Origin: Sphingobacteriaceae bacterium
GTDB taxonomy: Bacteria > Bacteroidota > Bacteroidia > Sphingobacteriales > Sphingobacteriaceae
Length of the DNA: 60,005 bases
Direction: 5' to 3'
Assembly: GCA_947463785.1 (NCBI GenBank)
Contig: CANHRG010000009.1
Location: 1-60,005 of the forward strand
Shown in pieces: positions 34,584 through 43,144 of the stretch. A program made the translations under genes and the position numbers. Position 1 is the stretch's first letter, and each line of letters opens with the position of its first letter. A model generated the notes under the pieces. The model was given only the letters and a program-made list of their open reading frames with translations, searched no databases and was not told the DNA's origin.

Positions 34584-35552
34584 TTATTCATTTTCTGGTC
34601 TGCCCTTGGCTTTCCCTTTCAGGTACTGTTGTTCTTCAGCTGCAATCTTTTTCTTTTCCTCAGCACCTGGCTCTTTTCGAACTAAATGGCTAAGATTAGG
34701 CTGGCCTGCATCTACCCAAGCCGAATACCAAAAACTCCCAATAGTCAAAATTGCAGCACGCATTTGTTTTTCCACCATTCCGTTTAAGGCTCGATGGTAG
34801 GCTTTGGAAAAGGTTTCTGAGTAATTTCGCTCAAGTTTGCCATTACGTTGGCTAAACCCGTATTTCTGATCTTGAGGAAACTGTTTTGTTAACCGGGCCT
34901 CAATTATTAAAACAGAATCTTTGTAGCTGTAACTGTTTTTTACAATTTCCCATGCTTTATGCAAAGGATTTTCAATGTAAACTGCTTTGCCTACTACAAA
35001 ATCGTATTCTGTAGAAAAAAGTTCCGGTAAACGACTTTCCCAGAATCCATGGATGCCGGTTTGTCCGCTCAACTGGCCATTGTAATTTTCGGTAGTGTGT
35101 AAAGGGACATGTGCATCTCCGATATAGTGCCCTAAATCCGCAGAATAATGAACTATTTTAAGTGAATCACGCTCCTTGAAAGCCTTCACCAAAGCGTAAT
35201 AATTTCGTTCTATTACCCAAGGTACTGTCCCGTTGGCCAATAAACTATCTTCGCCAAATTTCGCCACCGCCTCGTTCCATTTTTCCGGAATAGTTTCAAA
35301 AGGCCTGTCGCCGTATCGATCTGCATCTAGGAAGTGACGCGGTGCCTCTAAAGAATCTGAATAACGCCTTTTATCGGGGTCTACAGCATGAGCAGTAAGA
35401 AAATCGATATTTGATTTGTAAAATTTAATCATCCCCCTTGGTAATGTAAAAACAGCTAAATGATTGATTTTTTGATGCGCAAAAAAGCCCCAGGAGCCGC
35501 AAATGAGCAGGTAGCAAAGCAATATTCCACTTCTTAATACCTTTCGATTCAT
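34584..35552 (-). CDS. Zinc-dependent phospholipase C-like/S1-P1-type secreted hydrolase
   Basis: A 322-residue protein with an N-terminal signal or anchor (about 5-22). It is followed immediately by WGFFAHQKIN, in which the mature N-terminal Trp and His are zinc ligands in this superfamily. Further ligand regions are HFLDADRYGD (about 73-82), HYSADLGHYIGDAHVPLHTT (about 135-154) and HGFWESRLPEL (about 168). The family includes phospholipase C and S1/P1 nucleases; Bacteroidota members are uncharacterised, so the substrate is open. The C-terminal 40 residues are charged (Lys/Glu-rich). It lies between dedA and rpsT on the opposite strand. Confidence 0.85.
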   Translation of the reverse strand: MNRKVLRSGILLCYLLICGSWGFFAHQKINHLAVFTLPRGMIKFYKSNIDFLTAHAVDPDKRRYSDSLEAPRHFLDADRYGDRPFETIPEKWNEAVAKFGEDSLLANGTVPWVIERNYYALVKAFKERDSLKIVHYSADLGHYIGDAHVPLHTTENYNGQLSGQTGIHGFWESRLPELFSTEYDFVVGKAVYIENPLHKAWEIVKNSYSYKDSVLIIEARLTKQFPQDQKYGFSQRNGKLERNYSETFSKAYHRALNGMVEKQMRAAILTIGSFWYSAWVDAGQPNLSHLVRKEPGAEEKKKIAAEEQQYLKGKAKGRPENE

Positions 35553-35580
35553 GTTTAAAGCAAGATTAATTTTATAAACG

Positions 35581-35612
35581 TTTGTATTTTAAAAAACATC
35601 AGCCTATATTTG
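35581..35612 (+). promoter_or_regulatory. Promoter of rpsT
   Basis: The -33 box TTTG (35581-35584), 20 bases of spacer and the -7 box TATATTTG (35605-35612) are textbook for this phylum. The next bases, CAGTCCTTAAAAA, repeat those at the rpsU promoter exactly. Confidence 0.85.
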
Positions 35613-35641
35613 CAGTCCTTAAAAAGAACAGCTAAAGAATA

Positions 35642-35896
35642 ATGGCAAATCATAAATCGTCCATCAAGAGAATTAGAGCAAACGCAGCTAAGCGTTTACG
35701 CAATCGCTATCAGGCAAAAACTACCAGAAACGCGATCAAGAAATTACGTGAAACTACTTCTAAAAAAGCAGCTACTCCATTGTTGAGTAAAGTAATTTCT
35801 ATGCTCGATAGATTAGCTAAAAAGAATGTGATTCACAAAAACAAAGCAGCTAACAACAAATCTAAACTGACCAAATTCGTAAACGGTTTAAAATAA
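35642..35896 (+). CDS. rpsT: 30S ribosomal protein S20
   Basis: An 84-residue, strongly basic protein with the S20 start [21 protein letters not shown], a helical-bundle pattern ([14 protein letters not shown]) and a C-terminal [10 protein letters not shown]. It binds 16S rRNA early in small-subunit assembly. It is monocistronic, with a canonical promoter 29 bases upstream and a strong terminator downstream. Confidence 0.97.
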   Translation: MANHKSSIKRIRANAAKRLRNRYQAKTTRNAIKKLRETTSKKAATPLLSKVISMLDRLAKKNVIHKNKAANNKSKLTKFVNGLK

Positions 35897-35916
35897 GCTT
35901 TGTTATAAATTTATAC

Positions 35917-35955
35917 GAAAAGGTGTTAATTTTTAATTAACACCTTTTCTTTTTT
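35917..35955 (+). terminator. Terminator of rpsT
   Basis: A 15-base perfect stem pairs GAAAAGGTGTTAATT (35917-35931) with AATTAACACCTTTTC (35935-35949), followed by TTTTTT. Confidence 0.92.
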
Positions 35956-35979
35956 TAGTGCTTTTTCGTAGTTTAGAAT

Positions 35980-36678
35980 ATGAACTATGAGGCTGCCAAC
36001 ATCAGTATCAAATCCTGGAAAGAGGAAGACAGACCTCGGGAAAAATTGATGCAGCAAGGTCGGCGTAGTTTAACTGATGCCGAATTGATTGCCATACTTA
36101 TTGGCTCAGGAACCAAACAAGAGTCGGCGGTTGAGTTAAGCAAGCGGATTTTGAGTGCTCAAGCTAACGACCTCAATCAGCTGGGTAAATTAAGCGTTCA
36201 GGAGCTTTCTAAATTTAAAGGCATTGGTGAAGCAAAAGCCATTAGCATCATCGCAGCTTTGGAACTTGGCAGACGTAGAAAAGAGCAGCAGAGTGCTCAA
36301 AAGCCTAAAATTGGGCATAGTAGAGACGCTTTTGAGCTTTTGTATCCTTATTTTTCCGATTTACCACACGAAGAATTCTGGCTTATTTTGCTCAATCGAT
36401 CACATGCAGTGCTGTCTAAGCATTTGATCAGCAAGGGTGGTCAATCGGGCACCATCGCCGATCCGAAAATCATTTTCAATATTGCTTTGTTGCACCATGC
36501 AGCGGCTATTTTACTGGCTCACAATCATCCCTCAGGTAATTTAAAGCCCAGTAAAGCTGATGTAGAACTCACCCAAAAAATCGTATCCGGAGCACAATTG
36601 CTCGATTTACAGGTATTGGATCATTTGATTTTTACCGATCATGGATACCTGAGTTTTGCCGATCAAGGCTTGATTTGA
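35980..36678 (+). CDS. radC: RadC family JAB/MPN-domain protein (intact)
   Basis: A 232-residue protein. It has an N-terminal helical part (WKEEDRPREKLMQQGRRSLTDAELIAILIGSG), a helix-hairpin-helix (LSKFKGIGEAKAISIIAALELGRRR, about 72-96) and a JAB/MPN metalloprotease-like domain with the metal motif AHNHPSG (about 184-190) and the downstream S-x2-D. The biochemical role of RadC is unsettled; a DNA-repair role was questioned. This chromosomal copy is intact, unlike the scar at 365-526. It sits between rpsT and pheT on the same strand. Confidence 0.93.
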   Translation: MNYEAANISIKSWKEEDRPREKLMQQGRRSLTDAELIAILIGSGTKQESAVELSKRILSAQANDLNQLGKLSVQELSKFKGIGEAKAISIIAALELGRRRKEQQSAQKPKIGHSRDAFELLYPYFSDLPHEEFWLILLNRSHAVLSKHLISKGGQSGTIADPKIIFNIALLHHAAAILLAHNHPSGNLKPSKADVELTQKIVSGAQLLDLQVLDHLIFTDHGYLSFADQGLI

Positions 36679-36723
36679 TGGGTTTGAGCCTAAATTTGCA
36701 CTAGGCTAAGCCTGCAAAATTTA

Positions 36724-36731
36724 TATCTTTG
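36724..36731 (+). promoter_or_regulatory. -7 box of pheT
   Basis: TATCTTTG, 21 bases before the ATG at 36753. The upstream TTG at 36729 lies inside the box and is therefore not the start. Confidence 0.6.
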
Positions 36732-36752
36732 CTGTTTACCCGTTTTGCAGTC

Positions 36753-39158
36753 ATGAAGATATCGTACACCTGGTTAAAACAATTCATTGCTACCGATAAA
36801 ACTCCCGATGAAATTTCATTGATCCTGACCGATATTGGTTTGGAAGTAGAGAGTTTGGAAAAAATGTTGGCTGTGCCCGGTGGTTTGGAGGGTTTAGTGA
36901 TTGGTTTGGTGAAAGATTGTACGCCACATCCAAATGCAGACCGACTGAAAATAACCAAAGTAGATGTTGGTACGGGCGAAGAGCTGAAAATTGTTTGCGG
37001 GGCAAATAACGTAGCTGCGGGGCAAAAAGTGGTTGTAGCGTTGGATGGTACCCAAATATATCCAAGCAATGGCGAGCCGTTTACCATAAAGAATTCAAAA
37101 ATCAGAGGTGAGCTTTCTCAAGGAATGATTTGTGCCGAGGATGAGATTGGCTTAGGAACCAATCACGATGGGATTATGGTCTTGGATGCCACTGCTGAGA
37201 TTGGATCATTAGCAAAAGACTATTTTAAATTGGAGGATGATTACGTGTTTGAGATTGGGTTAACCCCAAATCGAGCGGATGCTGCCTCACATTTAGGCGT
37301 AGCCCGCGATTTAGCGGCTTATTTACGCACCAGTTATACCTTGCCCGATGTTTCGGCTTTCAAAAAGGATTCAGAAAAACTCAACATTCCGGTAAGCGTA
37401 GAAGATGTTGTGGCTTGTCCACGTTATACATCGGTATCCATTAGCGGTGTGCGGGTTACAGAATCGCCAGATTGGCTAAAAAATAAATTGAATGTAATTG
37501 GTGTTCGACCAATCAATAATGTAGTAGACGTAACCAATTACGTTTTGCACGAATTAGGGCAACCTTTACATGCTTTTGATGCCGAACAAATTAGGGGAGG
37601 AAAAGTGCTGGTTAAGAAATGTGCTGAGGGCACTTCTTTCACAACCTTGGATGAAGTTGAGCGTAAATTATCAGCTCAAGATTTGATGATTTGCGATGCT
37701 GAAGGCCCAATGTGTTTGGCCGGTGTGTTTGGCGGAATCAAATCCGGAGTAAGTGCAGCTACTAAAACAGTATTTTTAGAAAGCGCCTATTTCAACTCCG
37801 TAAGTGTGCGTAAAACCAGCAAAAGACACGGTTTAAAAACCGATGCCTCTTTCCGTTTTGAGCGTGGAACTGATCCCGAAATGACCCTTTTAGCGCTTAA
37901 AAGAGCTGCTTTATTGATTAAAGAAGTTGCCGGAGGCGAGATATCTTCTGAGGTTGCTGATTTCTATCCTAATCCGGTAGCGCCATTCGAGATCAGCTTG
38001 AGCTATCAACATGTTAACCGTTTAATTGGGAAACAGATTGGGTCTGAAACCATTAAATCGATAATTACTGCACTGCAAATCGAGATTACTAAAGAAACTG
38101 CAGAGGGTCTGGAACTCAACGTGCCGGCATATCGTGTTGATGTTACCCGCGAAGTAGATGTAATTGAGGAAATTTTGCGTATTTACGGCTATAATAATGT
38201 CGAAATCCCGAGCCAAATTCGGGCTTCGTTAAATTATGCGGTAAAACCGGATAAGGAGGCTGTTCAAAATCAAGTAGCCGATTGGTTAAGCGCCAATGGG
38301 TTTCAGGAGATCCTGGCTAACTCATTAACGAGTTCAGCTTATACAACCAATCCGGAGCGTGCCGTTCGCTTGTTAAACCCATTGAGTAGCGATTTGGATA
38401 CGATGCGTCAAACCTTACTTTTTTCAGGTTTGGAGGCTGTGATTTACAATCAAAACCGTAAAAATCCGGATCTGAAATTGTATGAATTTGGGAAAATCTA
38501 TTTCTTGAAAGACCAGGACGGAGGTTACCAGGAGCATCAGCGCTTATCGGTTTTCATGTGTGGCAAGAAACTGAATCCACAATGGAATCATCTCGCCACA
38601 GCGGTAAACTTTTACCAATTGAAAGCGGCGGTAGATGCTGTGGTGAAAAAATTGAATATAGCTAATTTGACAACTAAAGAAAGTGATTTGAATACCTTGG
38701 CTTATGGTTTAGCATATGTTAAAGGAGAAAAGTCATTAGTTCAATTCGGCTCCGTATCGTCTAAGGTTCTAAAACAATTGGACATTGATGGAGATGTTTT
38801 TTATGCTGAATTCGATTGGGATTTGGTGCTGAAAAGTATCAGAAATAACAAAATCACTTACCGGGAGGTGTCTAAATTCCCGGCAGTAAAACGCGATCTT
38901 TCCCTACTTATTGATCGTTCAGTAAGTTTCGAAAAGTTGAAACAAATTAGCTTAAAAACCGAGCGAAGCTTATTAAAAGAAGTAAATGTGTTTGATGTGT
39001 ATCAAGGTGATAAACTACCCGCCGATAAAAAGTCGTATGCTTTAAGCTTTGTTCTGCAGGACGAGGAAAAAACCTTGACTGACAAACAAATTGATGCCAT
39101 CATGCAAAAATTAATGTTAAATTTAGAAAAAGAAGCAGGTGCGGTGGTTCGCAAGTAA
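36753..39158 (+). CDS. pheT: Phenylalanyl-tRNA synthetase beta subunit
   Basis: An 801-residue protein from ATG 36753, which gives the family N-terminus MKISYTWLKQFI. Domain order is the N-terminal part, the EMAP/OB tRNA-binding domain (about 39-150, with HPNADRLKITKVDVG and KIRGELSQGMICAEDE), B3/B4 editing (about 210-390), B5 (about 405-475), the catalytic-like core, and the C-terminal FDX-ACB anticodon-binding domain (SKFPAVKRDLSLLID to the end). It acts as alpha2-beta2 with PheS, whose gene is not in the window. It is followed by the coiled-coil gene and zapA on the same strand. Confidence 0.97.
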   Translation: MKISYTWLKQFIATDKTPDEISLILTDIGLEVESLEKMLAVPGGLEGLVIGLVKDCTPHPNADRLKITKVDVGTGEELKIVCGANNVAAGQKVVVALDGTQIYPSNGEPFTIKNSKIRGELSQGMICAEDEIGLGTNHDGIMVLDATAEIGSLAKDYFKLEDDYVFEIGLTPNRADAASHLGVARDLAAYLRTSYTLPDVSAFKKDSEKLNIPVSVEDVVACPRYTSVSISGVRVTESPDWLKNKLNVIGVRPINNVVDVTNYVLHELGQPLHAFDAEQIRGGKVLVKKCAEGTSFTTLDEVERKLSAQDLMICDAEGPMCLAGVFGGIKSGVSAATKTVFLESAYFNSVSVRKTSKRHGLKTDASFRFERGTDPEMTLLALKRAALLIKEVAGGEISSEVADFYPNPVAPFEISLSYQHVNRLIGKQIGSETIKSIITALQIEITKETAEGLELNVPAYRVDVTREVDVIEEILRIYGYNNVEIPSQIRASLNYAVKPDKEAVQNQVADWLSANGFQEILANSLTSSAYTTNPERAVRLLNPLSSDLDTMRQTLLFSGLEAVIYNQNRKNPDLKLYEFGKIYFLKDQDGGYQEHQRLSVFMCGKKLNPQWNHLATAVNFYQLKAAVDAVVKKLNIANLTTKESDLNTLAYGLAYVKGEKSLVQFGSVSSKVLKQLDIDGDVFYAEFDWDLVLKSIRNNKITYREVSKFPAVKRDLSLLIDRSVSFEKLKQISLKTERSLLKEVNVFDVYQGDKLPADKKSYALSFVLQDEEKTLTDKQIDAIMQKLMLNLEKEAGAVVRK

Positions 39159-39182
39159 AACTGTTTCTGCAACGGATTAAAC

Positions 39183-39473
39183 ATGTCGAGAGTCGCCGAT
39201 CAATTAACACAAGTTCTTGATAAAACAGCCAGGCTTATTGAGCTTTGTGCAGTTTTGCAGGAAGAGAACGACTCCTTAAAACTAGAAAATGAAACTCTTA
39301 AGGTAGCTGTTGAAACGAGCAAAAAGTTGAATCAGGACCTCGAGGAGCGTGTTAAGGCATTGAAGTTGGCTCGTTCATTAGAAGGGGATAACGAAAAAAC
39401 TCTTGACATCAAGCAAAAAATTAGCGAATTTGTAACCGAAATTGACAAGTGTATGGTGTTGCTTAAAAAATAA
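39183..39473 (+). CDS. Conserved coiled-coil protein upstream of zapA
   Basis: A 96-residue protein that is helical and coiled-coil throughout: LIELCAVLQEENDSLKLENETLK (about 18-40) shows clear heptads, and DLEERVKALKLARSLEG follows. No signal peptide or membrane segment is present. It sits 24 bases after pheT and about 20 bases before the likely zapA start. The size and architecture resemble the FtsZ-ring factor ZapB, and the position suggests a partner of ZapA, but no sequence identity to ZapB is claimed. Proteins of this kind between pheT and zapA are, as far as I recall, common in Bacteroidota. Confidence 0.8.
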   Translation: MSRVADQLTQVLDKTARLIELCAVLQEENDSLKLENETLKVAVETSKKLNQDLEERVKALKLARSLEGDNEKTLDIKQKISEFVTEIDKCMVLLKK

Positions 39474-39494
39474 CACCTAGTGAAACAAGCTCAA

Positions 39495-39788
39495 ATGGGA
39501 GAAATCTCCATAAAAATAAATATTGCTGACCGGGTTTATCCATTAAAGATTAACCAGGAAGAGGAGGAAGTGATACGGAGGGCAGCTAAATTGATTAACG
39601 ACAGGATCAAGGAATTTCAGGATGCGTATGCTGTCCGGGATAAACAAGATCTGTTATCCATGAGTGTATTGCATTTCGCCACTGCTACGTTAAAGGCAGA
39701 ATCGAAGGTAAGTACTACGGATACGGAAGTTGCTGAAAAGGTTTTTCAGCTAGATCAATTGCTCACGGAATTTTTTGCTACGAAGTAA
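39495..39788 (+). CDS. zapA: Cell division protein ZapA
   Basis: A 97-residue protein when started at ATG 39495, giving MGEISIKINIADRVYPLKI. A GTG at 39480 would add five residues. It shows the ZapA pattern: an N-terminal beta-hairpin domain, IRRAAKLINDRIKEFQ and a helical dimerisation tail that includes MSVLHFATATLKAE. ZapA binds and bundles FtsZ filaments at the division site. The gene is followed by a structured intergenic RNA and then rny. In Gammaproteobacteria, zapA likewise neighbours the 6S RNA gene. Confidence 0.9.
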   Translation: MGEISIKINIADRVYPLKINQEEEEVIRRAAKLINDRIKEFQDAYAVRDKQDLLSMSVLHFATATLKAESKVSTTDTEVAEKVFQLDQLLTEFFATK

Positions 39789-39805
39789 TTTATAGCATTG
39801 AGCAG

Positions 39806-39896
39806 ATTTTAAGACCGTTTTCGGTTTTTTAAGTTTCACTGAACATGGAATTCCATGGGCAACCCGATACTTGAAAATTGAAAACGGTTTTTTATT
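39806..39896 (+). ncRNA. ssrS: Candidate 6S-like RNA between zapA and rny
   Basis: The 120-base gap holds a rod-like fold. The closing stem pairs ACCGTTTTC (39814-39822) with GAAAACGGT (39880-39888) and can extend outwards to 39811/39891. A second stem pairs TTTTTTAAGT with ACTTGAAAA. A central open region follows, with a possible small hairpin GGG-CAA-CCC (39857-39865) on the 3' side. The apical stem-loop is formed by the 14-base palindrome CATGGAATTCCATG (39844-39857). A T-rich end follows. Closed ends around a central bubble and the place next to zapA are the marks of 6S RNA, which binds RNA polymerase. A -7-like TAGCATTG (39793-39800) precedes it. The ends are approximate. Confidence 0.55.
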
Positions 39897-39908
39897 TTAT
39901 TTAAGATC

Positions 39909-41462
39909 ATGGAAATTATACTATATGTACTAGGAGGCTTGATTGCCGGATTTGGGGGAGGACGCTTCCTGTTGAAGGGGGTTTACAAAAGCGAGGAAAT
40001 TGCGGCACAAAACAAGGCTAAGAAAATTTTGAAGGATGCCGAAGAAAATGCGGAAATCTTACGAAAAAATAAGTTATTAGAAGCTAAAGAGAAGTTTCTG
40101 CAAATGAAATCAGAACATGAGCAGGAAATCAACAATCGGAATAACCAGGCTAATCAACGCGAAAATGCTTTACGCCAAAAAGAGCAATCTGTAAACCAGA
40201 AGCTCGAAAATATGGGTCGTAAAGAGCAGGAACTGGATCAGGTTCGTCAGAACTTAGAGAAACAGATCGATTTGGCTCGTAAGAAACAAGAGGAACTTGA
40301 TCAGTTGAAAAATCAACAGGTAAATAAGCTCGAAACCTTGGCAAACCTATCTGCCGAAGAAGCAAAAAACCAATTGGTAGATGCTTTGCGTGAAGAAGCC
40401 CGCACGCAGGCGATGATGCAAATCAAAGACATTGTGGATGAGGCTAAGATGACTGCGGCTAAGGAAGCTAAAAAAGTAGTTATTCAAACCATTCAACGTA
40501 CTGCAACTGAAAGCGCCATTGAAAATACCGTTTCCATTTTTAACATTGAAAACGATGAGGTAAAAGGTAGAGTAATTGGTAGAGAAGGTAGAAACATCCG
40601 TGCTTTAGAAGCCGCTACCGGTGTAGAAATTATTGTAGACGATACTCCTGAAGCAATCATTTTATCAGGATTTGATCCGGTACGTAGAGAGATTGCTCGT
40701 TTGGCCTTGCACCGCTTGGTAACGGATGGTCGTATTCACCCGGCTCGAATTGAGGAAGTGGTGGCCAAAACGAAGAAGCAAATTGAAGACGAGATTGTGG
40801 AGATTGGAGAGCGTACGGTAATTGATTTGGGTATTCACGGTTTACATCCGGAGTTGATCCGTATGGTCGGTCGTATGCGCTACCGTTCATCTTACGGACA
40901 AAACTTGTTACAACACTCTCGTGAAGTAGCTAATTTCTGCGCCACCATGGCCGCTGAATTAGGGCTGAATGTAAAACTGGCCAAACGTGCAGGTTTGTTA
41001 CACGATATTGGTAAAGTACCAGATGATAATCCGGAATTGCCACACGCTATTTTGGGTATGCAATTGGCCGAGAAATACAAAGAACATCCTGAGGTATGCA
41101 ATGCCATTGGTGCGCACCACGACGAAATTGAGATGACCTCCTTAATTTCACCAATTGTACAAGCTTGCGATGCCATTTCTGGTGCACGTCCAGGAGCTCG
41201 TCGCGAAGTGGTAGAAAGCTATATCAAGCGTTTGAAAGAATTAGAATCTTTAGCCTTGTCATACCCAGGCGTAGAAAAAACCTTTGCTATTCAGGCCGGT
41301 CGTGAGTTAAGGGTTGTGGTAGAAAGCGAACGTGTAACCGATGCCCAGGCTGAAGTGTTGGCTGCCGATATTTCAAACCGTATTCAAACCGAGATGACAT
41401 ATCCTGGTCAAATTAAAGTAACCGTAATTCGCGAAACACGTTCTGTTGCATTTGCAAAATAA
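39909..41462 (+). CDS. rny: Ribonuclease Y
   Basis: A 517-residue endoribonuclease. It has an N-terminal membrane anchor (about 1-22), a long coiled coil (about 30-190), a KH RNA-binding domain (about 205-270; [23 protein letters not shown]) and an HD domain with metal ligands in [11 protein letters not shown] and LLHDIGK (about 333-372). It starts mRNA decay at the membrane. It directly follows the candidate 6S-like RNA and is followed after 8 bases by the Mpo1-like gene. Confidence 0.97.
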   Translation: MEIILYVLGGLIAGFGGGRFLLKGVYKSEEIAAQNKAKKILKDAEENAEILRKNKLLEAKEKFLQMKSEHEQEINNRNNQANQRENALRQKEQSVNQKLENMGRKEQELDQVRQNLEKQIDLARKKQEELDQLKNQQVNKLETLANLSAEEAKNQLVDALREEARTQAMMQIKDIVDEAKMTAAKEAKKVVIQTIQRTATESAIENTVSIFNIENDEVKGRVIGREGRNIRALEAATGVEIIVDDTPEAIILSGFDPVRREIARLALHRLVTDGRIHPARIEEVVAKTKKQIEDEIVEIGERTVIDLGIHGLHPELIRMVGRMRYRSSYGQNLLQHSREVANFCATMAAELGLNVKLAKRAGLLHDIGKVPDDNPELPHAILGMQLAEKYKEHPEVCNAIGAHHDEIEMTSLISPIVQACDAISGARPGARREVVESYIKRLKELESLALSYPGVEKTFAIQAGRELRVVVESERVTDAQAEVLAADISNRIQTEMTYPGQIKVTVIRETRSVAFAK

Positions 41463-41470
41463 ATTGACTT

Positions 41471-41977
41471 ATGAAAAAGCAAGTTGAAAAGCGTTTGGTT
41501 GATGTGTATTTTGATAAATATGCTGAAAGCCATCAAGACCACACCAATAAAACTATCCACTGGATTTGTGTTCCAGCCATTGTGTTCAGTCTGTTTGGTT
41601 TAATTTGGGCAATTCCCTTTCCTCAGCTAGAGTTATTAGGCCGTTTTAACGGTTTTGTGAACTGGGCTTCGTTCCTGATTGGCTTTTCAATTTATTATTA
41701 CTACAAATTATCTCCAGTGCTTTCTTACGTGATGCTCTTGGTCATGTTCGCCTTTTCGGCAGGCATTGTAGGCTTAGAAAAGATGAATCTTGAAGCCGGA
41801 TGGCCGGCTATGTGGCAAATTTGCCTGGGTATTTTTGTGCTGGCCTGGATTGGTCAGTTTATCGGGCACAAAATCGAAGGAAAAAAACCCTCTTTCTTCG
41901 ACGATTTGAAGTTTTTGCTCATTGGACCGATCTGGCTGTTACATTTTTTGTTTAAAAAAGCCGGAATCAGGTATTAA
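41471..41977 (+). CDS. DUF962/Mpo1-like membrane protein
   Basis: A 168-residue protein with the family N-terminus LVDVYFDKYAESHQDHTNKTIHWICVP. The spaced His residues (HxxH, then NKxIHW) are thought to bind iron in yeast Mpo1, a 2-hydroxy fatty acid dioxygenase. Four hydrophobic segments follow (about 35-55, 62-82, 86-103 and 115-135). The bacterial function is untested. It is 8 bases after rny and overlaps the convergent glycerophosphodiesterase gene by 4 bases. Confidence 0.85.
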   Translation: MKKQVEKRLVDVYFDKYAESHQDHTNKTIHWICVPAIVFSLFGLIWAIPFPQLELLGRFNGFVNWASFLIGFSIYYYYKLSPVLSYVMLLVMFAFSAGIVGLEKMNLEAGWPAMWQICLGIFVLAWIGQFIGHKIEGKKPSFFDDLKFLLIGPIWLLHFLFKKAGIRY

Positions 41978-42885
41978 TTTATGTTAGGGCTGTTCACCGC
42001 TTCCAAATATAAATTTGGATAATCAGATATAATTCCGTTCACGCCTAGTTTTATCAATTTTTGTATACTGTCTACGTCGTTCACAGTCCACACGATCAGG
42101 CTCATCTTCTTCTTTTTGCATAATGCTACTAACTCTTGGTTTACACTAGGGTATTCAGGGCTTAGAATATGAGGTATAAAGCCGAGTTTGGTTAATTGCC
42201 TATTTAGATCTTTTGCATTAGTTTTTTCCAATAAATAAGCCAGTTTTACCTCAGGGTTTTCTCGATGGATGATTTGTAAAGTTCGAACATCAAATGACTG
42301 AATAATACACCTTTCAAGGATGTTTTTTTCGTTTAAGACTCCCAATAGTAAACTAACAAATTCATCAGGTTTTGGATGAAATACATCATCCCCAGCAGGG
42401 TCACTCTTAGTTTCGATATTGTATTGAATAGGCTTTAACTTGTGAATTTTGATATACGATTCAACAGAATCAATCACTTCGCTTAACCGCGGTTTAGCAG
42501 CTGCGATTTTCTGCTGATTCGGAAATCTGGGATGAGGCTTTAGTCCAACGTCCCATTTTTCAAGCTCGTTATAGTTCATCTTGTAAATGTTAAACTGCAT
42601 TTCAGTTGTTTCGTTCAAAAACATCCCATCAGGGGAAGTAGAAATTTCGTGAGCCATAAAGGGCTCATGAGATAGCACAACCTGTTTATCTTTGGTAATT
42701 ACCACATCCATTTCTAGTGTAGTTACGCCCATTTTTAGAGCTTCAATCATGGCTGTAATGGTGTTTTCAGGATAAAGCCCTCGGCAGCCACGATGTCCTT
42801 GAAAATCAATTTTAGAAGTATTTTTTTGTGAAAACGCTTGAAAACAGCATAAAATTAACATGATTAAACAACTTATTTTTCTCAT
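41974..42885 (-). CDS. Glycerophosphodiester phosphodiesterase family protein
   Basis: About 303 residues from the Met that opens the signal peptide (MRKISCLIMLILCCFQAFSQ). An ATG 9 bases earlier is less likely. It is a TIM-barrel GDPD domain with the catalytic HRG at FQGHRGCRGLYPENT, the metal-binding LEMDVVITKD and the second His in VVLSHEP. The C-terminal LIVWTVNDVDSIQKLIKLGVNGIISDYP is typical. It releases glycerol-3-phosphate from glycerophosphodiesters, and the signal peptide places it in the periplasm or at the surface. It is convergent with the Mpo1-like gene. Confidence 0.93.
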   Translation of the reverse strand: MRKISCLIMLILCCFQAFSQKNTSKIDFQGHRGCRGLYPENTITAMIEALKMGVTTLEMDVVITKDKQVVLSHEPFMAHEISTSPDGMFLNETTEMQFNIYKMNYNELEKWDVGLKPHPRFPNQQKIAAAKPRLSEVIDSVESYIKIHKLKPIQYNIETKSDPAGDDVFHPKPDEFVSLLLGVLNEKNILERCIIQSFDVRTLQIIHRENPEVKLAYLLEKTNAKDLNRQLTKLGFIPHILSPEYPSVNQELVALCKKKKMSLIVWTVNDVDSIQKLIKLGVNGIISDYPNLYLEAVNSPNIN

Positions 42886-43013
42886 ATCACACAAGGCTAC
42901 TGATTTAGTTAGCTGAATTTACTACAATCAAACTACTGAAGCATAGATTGTTGAAATCTTAATTTTCAGTTAACAATTTATTTATCTGAAACGTTGACCT
43001 TAGAAAGAAAAAA

Positions 43014-43121
43014 ATGTTTCCAGCAATTTTATTCAAACTCATTTCATTTCTTTCTGTGGCGCTTTTAATTGGGTTTTGGTTCAGCCCTTACGAAGTGCAA
43101 TTTCAACAGGATGAAGATTAA
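43014..43121 (+). CDS. Possible 35-residue single-pass membrane peptide
   Basis: A short frame begins with ATG 43014 after AAAGAAAAAAA. It encodes a peptide with one hydrophobic stretch (residues about 4-24, FLSVALLIGFWF) and an acidic C-terminus ending QQDED. It lies 23 bases before the LpxH-like gene on the same strand, in an otherwise empty 259-base gap. Membrane micro-proteins of this kind are often missed. There is no homology evidence, so this is a candidate only. Confidence 0.35.
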   Translation: MFPAILFKLISFLSVALLIGFWFSPYEVQFQQDED

Positions 43122-43144
43122 GTCTGTTTTTCAAAGTAGAAACC

